The position numbers were made by a program, and so were the translations under genes. Under the pieces are notes generated by a model, which saw nothing but the letters and a program-made list of their open reading frames with translations, made no database searches and had not been told where the DNA came from. From contig MBPM02000077.1 of assembly GCA_001695595.3 (NCBI GenBank), positions 186,001-250,000 of the forward strand: a stretch of DNA of 64,000 nt, given 5' to 3'. The stretch is from Plasmopara viticola (Eukaryota; Oomycota; Peronosporomycetes; Peronosporales; Peronosporaceae). Numbering within the stretch: position 1 is the first letter of the stretch; every line of letters starts with the position of its first letter. Shown one piece after another: positions 43,196 through 53,400 of the stretch.

Positions 43196-44227
43196 ATGGT
43201 GGAGGTATCGCTGTGTTGCGCTATTGTCGGAAAGGTAGGAGACGTTTTCGGTGTGAAGACCGACAATGGCGTTCATGTCTGGGAGTTGAAGAAGGCGATT
43301 AAGGCGGAGAAGCCGAACGACTTCAAGGACATTGACGCAAACAACCTGCAGCTCTTTCTGGCAAAGACGGAGAGAGGCGCGTGGCTGACGAACGACGACC
43401 AAGCTGCGCTGGATCTAGCTAAAGGGAAGATTAGTGAGAATATTCAAGCGTTGATCGGTGGAAGGAAGATGAAAGCTATGAAGACTTTGCAGCACTGCTT
43501 ATTCGAGAAAAACAAGATGCCCCAACTATCAATGGACCAGATCCACGTGCTGGTGGTGGCTCCAAAGATTGAATCCAAGCGTCCAGCAGAAGATGATTTG
43601 ACTTCTGAGGTTTTAAAAAGATTGAAAAATATAAAATCGGACGTGGCGGCCATCAAGGCGGACGTGGCGGCCATCAAGCCGAAGACATTGACCAAATTTG
43701 AGAACTTGGTTGTACGTGAAGACGAGTTCCGACTCGACAGTCTGTCCATGACGCAACAAAGTGCCGACCCAATTGTCATGACACCCAGCTTACACGAGTT
43801 TTGGCAGGGATTTGGTGAATTTCCTCTGTACTATTTCGTTCGGAGAGAAGAAGTAGTGTTTTGGAAGGTTTTCAAGGAACTGCTGCTCGTGAAGGGTCGC
43901 GTTGTGATAGTCGGCTCACCGGGTGTCGGAAAGTCTTGCTTTCTGATACTTATTGCATTCTATCTGGCGTGTTTTGGGAAGAAAAGGGTGCTGATCATAC
44001 GCCGCTTGAAAGAAGAATCAGCAGGGAACGCTGTAGTGTATCTTGATGGCAACGGATCGTACGCACGACGATCGAATCTTCAGTCGTGTGACATCTTTGC
44101 CATCCGTGAGCAAGTTACTCCCAGGTCGGTCAAGGGCGAAATCATCCGCGAGAAGACGCCAATTGTTCTGGTTGCCGGTGTTCAAAAAATGAACTTTTTC
44201 TTTCCTTTATTCCGTTATAATTATTAA
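43196..44227 (+). CDS. Crinkler (CRN) effector, 5' part, P-loop type, disrupted
   Basis: The start is set at 43196, where MVEVSLCCAIVG begins as in canonical CRN proteins, although the frame is open further upstream. LQLFLAK is at residues 51-57. The DWL-type segment ends in HVLVVAP at 117-123, the classical junction to the effector domain. Then follow a short AAIKADVAAIK-type repeat (about 150-161) and an NTPase-like region with a Walker A motif (GSPGVGKS, 240-247). CRN proteins are translocated into plant cells and act in the nucleus or perturb immunity and cell death. After about residue 329 the frame enters mitochondrial DNA and stops at 44225-44227. The product would be a truncated 343-residue protein lacking the C-terminal domain. 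No classical signal peptide is evident, which is not unusual for CRNs. Confidence 0.88.
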   Translation: MVEVSLCCAIVGKVGDVFGVKTDNGVHVWELKKAIKAEKPNDFKDIDANNLQLFLAKTERGAWLTNDDQAALDLAKGKISENIQALIGGRKMKAMKTLQHCLFEKNKMPQLSMDQIHVLVVAPKIESKRPAEDDLTSEVLKRLKNIKSDVAAIKADVAAIKPKTLTKFENLVVREDEFRLDSLSMTQQSADPIVMTPSLHEFWQGFGEFPLYYFVRREEVVFWKVFKELLLVKGRVVIVGSPGVGKSCFLILIAFYLACFGKKRVLIIRRLKEESAGNAVVYLDGNGSYARRSNLQSCDIFAIREQVTPRSVKGEIIREKTPIVLVAGVQKMNFFFPLFRYNY

Positions 44228-44254
44228 AATATATATTAAATATTTTTTTTTTGA

Positions 44255-44302
44255 GCTTACCCTTTACGAGAATCGAACTCGTATTTTTGCCGTGAAAAGG
44301 CG
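44255..44302 (-). pseudogene. trnE: Mitochondrial tRNA-Glu(UUC) 3' part in NUMT
   Basis: On the minus strand the anticodon arm CGCCTTTTCACGGC (anticodon TTC) is followed by a T-arm with GAGTTCGATTCTC and the 3' acceptor side. The 5' half (D-arm) is missing, so it is not a functional tRNA. Confidence 0.85.
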
Positions 44303-44352
44303 TTATATATATCATTTAGTAGCCTTTTAGGTAAATCTTGATTTACTCCGCC
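44303..44352 (-). pseudogene. nad7: Mitochondrial nad7 fragment in NUMT
   Basis: The minus-strand translation reads GGVNQDLPKRLLNDIYN, matching the 'PGGV.QDLP..L..DI' region of the 49-kDa subunit of complex I. It is about 50 bp only and is joined directly to nad4 in the same reading direction. Confidence 0.75.
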
Positions 44353-44402
44353 TGCTAATAGTACTGAACCGGATGTAGGAGCTTCCACATGTGCTTCCGG
44401 CA
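44351..44402 (-). pseudogene. nad4: Mitochondrial nad4 fragment in NUMT
   Basis: The minus-strand translation reads LPEAHVEAPTSGSVLLAG, the highly conserved core of NADH dehydrogenase subunit 4. It ends abruptly where the nad7 piece starts, with shared bases at the joint. Confidence 0.9.
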
Positions 44403-44520
44403 ATATTAAAATATTTAGTTGGTTAGCAACTTTATGGGGCGGATCTTTTTAAAATTTGAAACTCCTTTATTATTTGTTTTAGGTTTTATTTTACTATTTG
44501 TAATGGGAGGTGTAACTGGA
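44403..44520 (+). pseudogene. cox1: Mitochondrial cox1 fragment in NUMT
   Basis: The plus-strand sequence encodes IKIFSWLATLWGGS, then, after a small frameshift, KFETPLLFVLGFILLFVMGG then VTG. This is the central conserved region of cytochrome c oxidase subunit 1. The frameshift near 44444-44452 (extra T/A bases) shows post-insertion decay. Confidence 0.9.
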
Positions 44521-44563
44521 ACAGAAAGACCCCGTGAACCTTTACTACATCTTTATATTGTTT
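44514..44563 (+). pseudogene. rnl: Mitochondrial large rRNA fragment in NUMT
   Basis: GGAACAGAAAGACCCCGTGA and then ACCTTTACTACATCTTTATATTG match the universally conserved peptidyl-transferase (domain V) region of 23S-type rRNA (bacterial form GACGGAAAGACCCCGTGAAC). Only about 50 bp are present. Confidence 0.88.
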
Positions 44564-45057
44564 GATATTTCGTGCTGTGTATCCTGACTGAGGACTATAC
44601 CCGGTCGGAATGGTACGAGAAAATCGAAATTTGGGGGCCCAACATCCTTTGCAGCGGCGAAGATGAGGCATCGTGTCCTCCATGCTTGTCCACACTTAAA
44701 AAAGACACCTACTGATACCCCAACTACCCGTTCTTTCCTTTTATCGACGCAGTGACCACGTGTGAAGCGTTCCGAAGTGGAAGTGAAGACTCCGACACAC
44801 TCGTGGCTTATATTCAGGTAGCAATTCGAAGCGAGAAAAAGTTTAAGGAAGAAACTCTAAGGCGGCTGAACGAAGAGATGGATAAAAACCAATTGCTGAA
44901 GGATATGAAGCGCGTGTTTGTGGTTGTAGTACCTGACTCTGATGTGTGCGAGAAGTTTATTCTCCACGATGCGCCAAACCCTGACACGATTCAAGCGATG
45001 GTATGTTGCTTCAGCTGGAGCCTGAAGTTAGCTGGGATTAAATGCATTCAGTTCTGA
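44564..45057 (+). pseudogene. Crinkler (CRN) effector, 3' part, separated by the NUMT
   Basis: After the mitochondrial insert, CRN-like sequence resumes: SEWYEKIEIWGPNILCSG, then an in-frame TGA (44715-44717) in a DTY-stop-YPNYPFFPFID context where a Trp codon would fit. From 44752 the frame is open to the TGA at 45055-45057: DAVTTCEAF, YIQVAIRSEKKF, LRRLNEEMDKN and MKRVFVVVVPDSDVCEKF. This resembles the C-terminal region of P-loop CRN effectors. The central part expected between the P-loop region and this segment seems to be missing, so the insertion probably came with a deletion. It may be expressed only if it has its own start. Confidence 0.7.
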
Positions 45058-45318
45058 TGTATTTCAATATCTGAGATTTAATCTCTTACGTTTTTCTTTA
45101 TATACTTAGATGACGTACTCACCTGAATAATACCTCGGTAACAAAGAGCGCATGAAAATAGAATAGAAGTGCTGCCACCACATGTGACGCTCGCTCGTTG
45201 TATCAAACGAAAGTTAAACCGAACTTTATTAATTATAAAACCAATATGGTCAATGACAATGGCTCGAAACCTCCAAGAAGTAAAAGCCATATATTTGAAT
45301 CGATCAATTTCATGAAAA

Positions 45319-45624
45319 ATGGCTAAGCTCAAAAGTACAAGGTCAAATAATTATAAAGTCATATCGACGCAGAATAACTTTACCAAACAGAAAAAGGCAG
45401 CATGTTGGCATACGAACTCGAGGAATAAAGAGATCAAATGGTCAAACTATCAAAGGAGTAGCAGCTACCGTGTCAAGGTGCGTGGTAGAACGGATAAGAT
45501 AGTCTATGTAAGCAACGTTTCAAGCCCAATCAATCAGAGACTGATAGCTGAGTGGTACAACATTTCGATTGAAACTCTTGAGAAACTCTTGTTCTTTGAT
45601 TTTAGTTGTAAGTGCCGTTTTTAG
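45319..45624 (+). pseudogene. Basic ORF at the 5' edge of the polB remnant
   Basis: A 101-codon open frame is rich in Lys, Arg, Ser and Asn, with the segment SYRVKVRGRTDKIVYVSNVS. It ends 12 bp before the next open stretch (45637-45912). It may be the worn N-terminus of the polymerase ORF or a separate small gene of the element. No family was recognised. Confidence 0.4.
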
Positions 45625-45636
45625 AATGGTAATCAC

Positions 45637-48600
45637 ATGAAATCACACCTACCTGAGGGTGTTGAGCCTCCTGTATGTTACGACAAGCTCGAATACGTTC
45701 TTTCACCTAAGGAGAGTGTTTTGAAGGTAAATGTTGCTCTTGGATACATACATGAAAGCAAGACCGATCTTGCTGATACTCGCTACTTCTATCCGAGCCT
45801 TGCTAACACTTATGTATTCAATGAGTCTGTCGATATCATCAGCAAGGCTGATAGTCCAAAGAAGGTGATTTTAGAAATCCGTTCTATGGAGCTGGCTGAC
45901 AAACAGAAGTAACCCAGCTCAGAATTTAAGCTCAAGACGATCACAGCATTCAAGATATTTGTCTACCATCGCGACCATGCCTCTGGGGATAACGTGGCTG
46001 TGATATATAGGTCCGCGAAGACAAGCATTTTGTTGGCTCCACTAAGACTAACAACAAGTGCGTCTTTCACTGTATCGCCTGGCACACATTGCGGAGCACC
46101 AAAATGAATCCTTGCAGAATACAGACTCAGGTAAAAGATTTACTAAAGAGCTACTGCGATTTCAAAGTGCTAAATATTCGTTCAGCCGGTTTAAAAAGTT
46201 TAAGACCACTGACCTACTACACCTCGATGAAGTTGAAATCGCTTTCATCTCGGTAATTCCGTATCCAAGATTGATGTAGCTTCAGGAAATCGAGAATGCA
46301 TTCAAAAATCGGACCGAGGGTAGATCAATGATACTCTATCGCACAAAAATCACGCTCCTTACATTTTAAACATCGATATGCTTCAGCCTAAGTGGTTCAT
46401 CGGCGCTAAAAAGCAGGAAAAGCAAGGAAAATCAGTGTGAGCTTGTAGATATTGGGATCTTCCCTACTGAGACAGTTACGTACAATCAGGCTCAAAACGC
46501 TATACGATTACTGCTTACGAAGTATGAGTACTGATCATTTCATCGGTCACTTCATCATTCATGAAATTAAGGCCACCCTTAGGCCAACCGCGACTCGAGA
46601 CTGGGAAAATATTGTCTTCACGAACGAGCACAATTCTTTGTCGGTATCAGTAGGTGCTAGTTCTACCGAGGGCTTGCGTTGTATAAATATGATCATTTAC
46701 ATTGTTAATGTATGGTTTAGAATCTAGCAGTACAATGTCAAGAAACATATATGACGCTTTTATAAAAAATCATCAATTCTCATGGCATGACAGGTATGGA
46801 AATTCCAGGAGTCATTCTTGGCAAGATCAATGAGATGTCCGATGTGAAGAGTTAGAAAGGAGAAAGAATGTGTGCCAGTTTCGTTGACTTTTACCGCAAT
46901 ATTGTTTTGGTAAGCAAAGGTCTGACAATGGGAAATTATAACATCAGGTTGACCAGGCATCAGTATTCGGCTTCAATTCAGGTCGGTATGATGCTAAGTC
47001 AATCAAGAAGGATTTGCTTGGCGTAATCGATACCGACAATATCAAATCTGCCATCAAGAACCCTAGCTGCATGTGCATTCCTACATCGGACATGAAAAGC
47101 TTGATATCACTACCTCTGTGCCAGCTGGTGCCAGCTCCGACAAGTATCATATTACATATCGCGGTGGCTGCAAATGTGATGACAAAATTAAATGTGTCTG
47201 TGGTCTTATTGAATTTTCTCCATACGAATACATCGCCGCATTTAATGTTCTAAACATGACAACTATCCCGCCGAGGTCGGTTTTGAATGCAAGCTGCGTA
47301 GAACAAGCATCACCAGCGATAGCTACAAACGAGTGAAGTTTGTGAGATCTTATACGGGATAAATTAGTTCAAAACCCCACTGACCCGGAAAAATAATCTC
47401 GACGTAGTCCCTCTCACCAAAGCTATCAAGGCTCACCGAGAGCAATTTAAGCGCTTCGATCTGGAAATGTTTGTGAATGAGTGTCCCTACCTAGTCGCTT
47501 AGAGAAGGTCATGTATCAGACCTGCTTCAATAATTTCCATTATCCGAACAAGAATCCTGCTGACGCCTTCCAAGTTTTAGCTTAGCACACGACTGACAAC
47601 AAAAGTAAGGATGCTAAGGCAAAACGAACACTTAGTACGACACTCGAGCACGTTGATACATTGCTTCAAAGGGAAAAAAATCCGTGTGATCAATGATACT
47701 ATCAGCTGACTGCTGCTGCCTCTGCGGATCGTATCAACAATTATCTTGGCCATACGGTAATGTCTTGGTCAGCCGTGATAAGTTCAAGACCACTCGAAAA
47801 AATATGTCGTCTTGAGGATTTTGGTGTATCAAGTTACTTAAATTCTACTCGGATAGACAGGTCCATTCGATCGACAAGAAAGAGAAATTATCTTCTTTAA
47901 GATGAAGGCTAACATTGCTGGAGGTCCACCCATTATCTTTGATCGCTAGGCCGAGCGCAATGAGACGAGATACGTGATGGCAGGCCTGTAAGCGAATTAT
48001 CGGATACGACGCTTACGCTCTATACGTGTGGTCGCTTGGCAAGAGATATCATGCAGTCGATCGACTACGGTTGAAGCGTAAAATGATATATTCAATGGAT
48101 TAAAGAAGACAAGAGTTTCAGTTTTTGAGTGTGATATTTGAATGCCAGAACACCTTAAACAGTATTTTGGTGAGATGACTCAGATTTTGAAATATATGCT
48201 GATTGTATAAACAAACTAGAGCGTAATAAGTAGGCACATGTTTGTACACAATGAGGCGCGCAAGCAAAGCCAAGCAAAATTTGCTCGCAAGTTGATTGGT
48301 AGCTACGCGAAACAATTTCATATAAATTCTTTTGCCTTAGTCATTCCTTTCTAACGGCTAAGAGATGATCAAGACTCACTGCTCTGTCAAGACTAGCTCT
48401 CACATAGCTTTTGCCTCCTCTATGAAAGCTCTATCAAATGTTCGATAGGAGGGTGATATTATTAAGTCGTAGGAAATGATTACTGAATGATGAAGTTGAC
48501 TGGCAACAGGGCTTTTGGTCGATGTGGATTGGACATGAGAAAGCACAAAGAGGTTAAGTATGAGTCGAGCGACAACGCTATTAAGAACAAGGTCGAACAC

Positions 48601-49240
48601 TTTACGTTCCATGGTCTCGAAGAGATAGTGAAATTGCGACGAAGAAGCGTCGAATCGGTTGCAAAAAAACAATCCATTTGTCGAAAGCTATCTATCAGCT
48701 TGCTTCGCTTTTACTACGAATGCATAGTTTTCATCATCGATCCCTCTGACTTCTAGTATCAAGAGAAGAATACTGACACGGTCTTTATCACTTTAACCTG
48801 TGATAATTCGATTCAAAAAAGTGTCAGACAAGAGCATCGAACCCACTTCATGGAGCACAAATACGATTGGTTCTCATGCGGCTACCATACTGAGGAAGCT
48901 AATATTGATTTCTGTACGCTTGCTTTGTTCAAAGATTAATGGTCAGGTGATGCTATGGTCGTACTACCGAGTAAGAACTATATTTGCTATCTACCCGACG
49001 AAATCTAGAAGGTCAAAATTTCGGCGACGGATAGTAGGGAGGTAGTTATAACAATGGTGTTCTGTCGTACGGGTTTGCATCACGCTACATTCTACAGACA
49101 AAGGGGCTAGACTTTCGAAAGAAACCAAGTCTATCATCACCTACACTCCAAACAAACAGCGTTCAACTACTATATAATAAATGTTGAGTAATTGATGATT
49201 GTATCACGAGTGAAGCACTTGATTTTTAAGCAGGAAACCA
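45637..49240 (+). pseudogene. Protein-primed type-B DNA polymerase remnant (Polinton PolB)
   Basis: Successive blocks across shifting plus-strand frames follow the DNA_pol_B_2 order. NNKCVFHCIAWH (about 46048-46086) is the N-terminal Cys/His region. VFGFNSGRYDAKSIKK (46963-47010) is the exonuclease-side motif. KLDITTSVPAGASSDK lies near 47100-47145 and AIKAHREQFKRFDLEMFVN near 47420-47475. KRIIGYDAYALYVW (47990-48031) is palm motif A, MMKLTGNRAFGR (48487-48522) is motif B, and KNTDTVF (48766-48786) is motif C, where DTDS is expected. A C-terminal GLFK-like/SKNYICYLPDE region follows (48916-49007). Motif C has lost its first Asp and there are many in-frame stops, so no enzyme can be made. The span fits a protein of about 1200 residues, normal for this family. 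Confidence 0.85.
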
Positions 49241-49279
49241 CTGAATTTCTTAAATAGATCATGGATGCGCTATTAATAA

Positions 49280-50090
49280 TTTTAGTGTGATCCAAAAACC
49301 GAATTTATCGGAGCTCAAGCTCTGTATTAGGAGGCAAAGAGGTTGGATCTTAAGATAACTTTCAAAACTGTAAAGGGTTGACATGGAAGTCAGACCGAAT
49401 TTCAACAATTTAAGGAGAAAAAAATATTGAATTATTTAAAAATAGCTCTGCGTAATCCGAACTCGTGGCAAATTGATCTTGCATTTTGGGGGAACCAACT
49501 AATTCTGACTGCTATCATTCTCAATTCAAAGTTCTTTCGAATCAAGAATGCAGCAACTGTTTTAGCAGCGTTTAAAGCTTTTATTTGTCTCCAGAAAGTT
49601 AATATCCTATCAAGTGGTAATAATGAATTTACAGGCCCAAGATCGCTTTAGACATAAGACAATTGACCACTACATCAACGATCCAGGCTTTCATGGAACA
49701 ATGGAAGTAAGTGAACGATTCAACATGATGTTGAAACAGTGTCGAACTAACATGTTCCCCGAGAGAATAACGCAAAAGCTTATCACTAAAGTCTCCGAAG
49801 ACTTCAATACCACAAATCGTTGTTCGATTAGTCTACACCAGTGAGGCAAATGGCAAAGTAATGGAAGCAAATACAAGTCATAATCAGATGCAAGCCAAAT
49901 GAATTGAGAAGGAGTTGGAAGTCGGATCAAGGTGATTTAATTGTACTGAAAAACAAACATTTTATATCAAAGGTGCACGATGGAACAAACGATAAAATTG
50001 CTATATTAAATGGCTACCAAGTCCAAATTTGTTCAAAAAATTGGTCATAGCCTCTAAACAAGGGGCCAAACGATTTAGAAATGATTAAAA
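49280..50090 (+). pseudogene. Retroviral-type (rve) integrase remnant, Polinton class
   Basis: Open stretches at 49427-49651 and 49614-49844 overlap in different frames and together cover the DDE core. NSWQIDLAFWG carries the first Asp (49475-49477), LTAIILNSKFFRI follows, and KVNILSSGNNEFTG has Gly (GGT at 49616-49618) where the second catalytic Asp is expected. IDHYINDPGFHGTMEVSERF then supplies the Glu (49713-49715). Upstream (about 49290-49420) an N-terminal segment like AKRLDLKITFKTVKG fits the helical start. Downstream (about 49930-50040) GDLIVLKNK...ILNGYQVQI fits the C-terminal SH3/chromo-like domain. It lies just after polB on the same strand, as in Polintons. Confidence 0.85.
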
Positions 50091-50375
50091 CAAAGACTAC
50101 AGATGCTAATATTTATCGTGGCGACATTCTTGGAGCTAAGTAGACTGCTCACAATCTCTGAGAAATAATGCTTCAGTGCATGGTCTCGAAAGTACAAATA
50201 TTAGATCAAATGGTTTAGTAATAAGCCAGACTCCTGTGAGCCTCAAGATAATCTCTGATCGTTAAATAAAAACCAAAGGTCGGCGCTAGAATATGCGGAC
50301 TGGGTAAATCAACAAATGAGTCATACTTTGCTTTGTGTAAAATTATGGTAAAGGAATCCTTTGTAAGCTTATATT

Positions 50376-50437
50376 TAACAAAATAGTATGTATACTTACA
50401 TACAAAATAGTATGTAACTATACATACTATTTTGTTA
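50376..50437. repeat. Perfect inverted repeat, 19-bp arms, 24-bp loop
   Basis: The arms at 50376-50394 and 50419-50437 are exact reverse complements (TAACAAAATAGTATGTATA). The loop contains a further direct copy of ACAAAATAGTATGTA, so the same word occurs twice direct and once inverted within 62 bp. It sits about 300 bp after the integrase remnant, in very AT-rich DNA. It could form a strong hairpin (terminator, replication or packaging signal) or be a tiny mobile-element footprint. Confidence 0.95.
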
Positions 50438-53400
50438 GATTCTTAAAATATCTGACTTGGTAAACATATATAATTTATAGTATAAACATATGCCGCAACT
50501 GTTTAGAAGATCAACGTGAGTTTGCCAAGCTACGTCGAAGACTGTGGGTCATTTAAGAGATAAGTAGCATCAGCAAGCTTTTATATAGCAAAAGTGCCCA
50601 GATCGTATCATTTTCCTCAGTAGGCATAGATAAAAAATTAGTCGTTTATAACGACTCAATAACTCAGGCAGAAAATTGCCATGCATTAAGTAAGAGCTGC
50701 TTCAAAATTCGTGACCTAAGTAAAAATGTTTCTTCAATTGATGGCCTCGTTCGTGCACAAAGTTTGAGACTTAATATAGCCATTTTTAAATAGGCGGGGA
50801 CATATCACACCACATACCGCTCGCTATGCGTTTAAGCAAGTTAAAATTCTGTTTAATTTGTAAGGAATCAAGATTAACGAGAGTCTAGGGCTTAGTTGGA
50901 ATACCCTAAAGTGAGTTTAAATGGAAAGCATTGCGAGAAACTCAGCCTTAATCCAGAATACGAGACAGTTGAAAAGATCTTAAGTGTACTAGCGCCGAGA
51001 TGAATGCAATAGGCACAGCTCCCAATGGCGTTGCCAATAGAGGTCATCGACGAGCCCTTGCATTGAAGCTCTTAAAAAGAATGGACTGAGCTCATTCGTC
51101 AGATCGAGGCCCCATCGTCGTTCAATAGCCGTCTTGAAGTTACAACTGGTCTCACTAGACGCTTTCAATACCAACATATAAATGGACGTCTGAATGATGC
51201 AATGACAATTTAAGATTGAGTAAGTTGCGAGTCAGTGTGAAAAAACAAACAAGTTTTTCCATAGCGATATCCAAAGGGCGGGTGAAACGAATAACTAAGT
51301 TACAGTGGTGTGCGGATCGAGGGTATAACGGGTCGTTAGATAAAGTCGATCTTTATAATTAAAAGATAGCTTTTCGCTCAAGAAAATTTTAAAAGATTGA
51401 TGACTCTTAGACACCCCTATCGGCTTTCATTTCGTCTTCATACTGGAGGATTAATAAAGCAACTAAAGTAAAATGAGTCTTTGCTCGCAATGTATCATCA
51501 AATCTAGTTGCTTATAAATAACATGAATTTCGCTTTATAAATTGTCATACGCATCGATCGCTGATAGTACTAGGTCGCATTGCTAGAAGATAGTATGATT
51601 TTCTCTACACCTCCTCTACGCATGATGCTGCGCGAGCCCGTCAAACTTGGTGTATTTGTCATGGAGGTTGATAAACTTCGTTACTGGAGAGCCACCCGTC
51701 GGAAAACCCAAGCTGACTGTGCTCCTGTCCACCCCGAGGGTAGGCCCGCCCCGCACCTGAGTGCAAATAGCAACGATGGGATGGGCGAAGTTTCTCCGAC
51801 TCTTTCCAAAGCTAAATTTAGCCACAGAATCGCTTGTGTCGTTAAACATTTAAGATATATCGTTCTACAGGACCGCAAATTGAGTTGTTGAAAGCTCGGA
51901 TCAAGTTCAGCTTGAGAGTTGCCGAATGAAGCTACTACTGTTGCTTTGACTGTGCTCAGCTAGAGCACATGATCTATGCCTGTCCTGAAGAAGCTAAAAA
52001 TTTAAGCCAATATTTTGCGTAAACGTTCTAAAAGATTTTTTGGTAGAAGCCGAGTCTTCAAAGCAAGATAATTCTGGTCGCCAGAATAGAAAGGACTCCC
52101 GCTGGTAAGGACTAAATCTTTTTGATAGGTGTATGGGTGGTAAGCATCACGAGGAGGAAGCACCTAACTACTCAGCAGCTCTAGAAGGAGGAGCCAGCAG
52201 CGGTGAAACTGCTATTCGTACGAGCAAGTGTTCGTAGTAAAAAATTTTTTTGATACAATTTAAGATATTGCAAGCTTTCACACACCACGGCAATCTAATT
52301 GCTGTCAGCCACGATAACGTAATTGGAGCTCTAAGAAGAAGCACTGGGGAACAAGCAGAAAATTTCGGGATGTCTATAACCAGTCCTACAGTCAGAATAG
52401 ACTTGGCTGTGAAACTCATTATAGCAGGAAGTCATTCTTTGTTATCGATATGAACAAGCATGTCTTAATTCGGGGCACGCCGTAACAACAGGAATGTGAG
52501 CTTCAATAGATTGGCATGTGATACCCGCCTCATTTGATTGTGTCATCCTTTCTGTTGTGCATACACCTTCTTTGAGAAAATCCTAAGCAAGTATACTTCC
52601 GAATCGATTATAAAAGGTATCAAAAAGTGGAATTCCACAAAGGCAGCTATGCCAATCTCTTGAGCCCTATTTTAATGAGCAATTGATTTTCAACTGCAGC
52701 ATTTGCTGTCAAAGCCGCTTTGATAAACGTTTTGTATGAAAACAACAGAATGCCACCAACTGCGAGTATATGAATACCGCCTCCTTTTCGACAAAAGAGT
52801 CTAAATGTTAAGCGTAGGTTGCGACTCGGTATTAAGATCCTTAAGAATTCTTACGATCTGGTATACACTGTACTAGAGCTCCTAAGACGTAATGGTGCCA
52901 CGTATATTCACTTCAATTGATTAGAATAGCAAGGCGTGAGATTGAGCTTTGCCAGACACTAAATTCTATGTCACCATACAATATCCACTGCAGGAAAGCA
53001 TTGCGAGGTCAAAAATGCAACCAAATTTCTCTTTTTAATCAAACAATGAGTGGCAGCCGGTTGTTTGTAATAATAAACTAAACATAAACCATTAAGTCTG
53101 AATACAACAAGGAAAATTGGTTGCATCTCAGCACGTCTGTTTCAATGCTGTACACTGCACTTGATTCAAAAAGCTATTTACTATTAAACTAAAGCAAAGA
53201 AATCCTTTAATGCCCAGCGCAAATTTATAGAAGTAATTGATAATGTCAAGAGGGCTAACAAAATCCGGCGTTTCTATGACCATGGCGAGCTCTGACCTGG
53301 GCATTCTTGAACAATCTTTTTGTTCACGACTTCTTTAGAGGCGACCTCTTCGGCTCTAAATTTATAATGAAGAATTGTGTAAATGGCATTGGGACTGATA

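Larger units (their letters stand above)
44188..44563. other. Mosaic nuclear insert of mitochondrial DNA (NUMT)
   Basis: About 375 bp between the two halves of the CRN gene consist of at least five short fragments of mitochondrial genes joined in an order and orientation no mitochondrial genome would have: trnE (-), nad7 (-), nad4 (-), cox1 (+) and large-subunit rRNA (+). They are preceded by very AT-rich, mitochondrial-like spacer (44190-44254). Junctions show 2-3 shared bases (GCC between nad7 and nad4, GGA between cox1 and rRNA), consistent with end joining during break repair. The base composition is sharply different from the flanking CRN sequence. Confidence 0.9.
45319..50100 (+). mobile_element. 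Decayed Polinton/Maverick-type element (polB + integrase)
   Basis: Two plus-strand gene remnants lie in order: a protein-primed family B DNA polymerase and a retroviral-type integrase. This pair defines Polinton/Maverick elements, the large virus-like transposons of protists and animals. Both are full of stops and frameshifts and have lost catalytic residues. I could not locate terminal inverted repeats or target duplications, so the stated limits cover only the recognisable genes. The AT-rich, broken-frame DNA to about 59.5 kb may be the remainder. Confidence 0.8.

Noticed and set aside
44255..44302. Functional tRNA-Glu gene
   Set aside because: Only the anticodon arm to the 3' end is present, and it is embedded in other mitochondrial gene fragments. 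It is a piece of a NUMT.
51580..51891. Packaging ATPase (FtsK/HerA type) of the Polinton-like element
   Set aside because: A GEPPVGKPK-like stretch looked P-loop-like at first, but the GxxxxGK[ST] pattern is not met and no Walker B follows.
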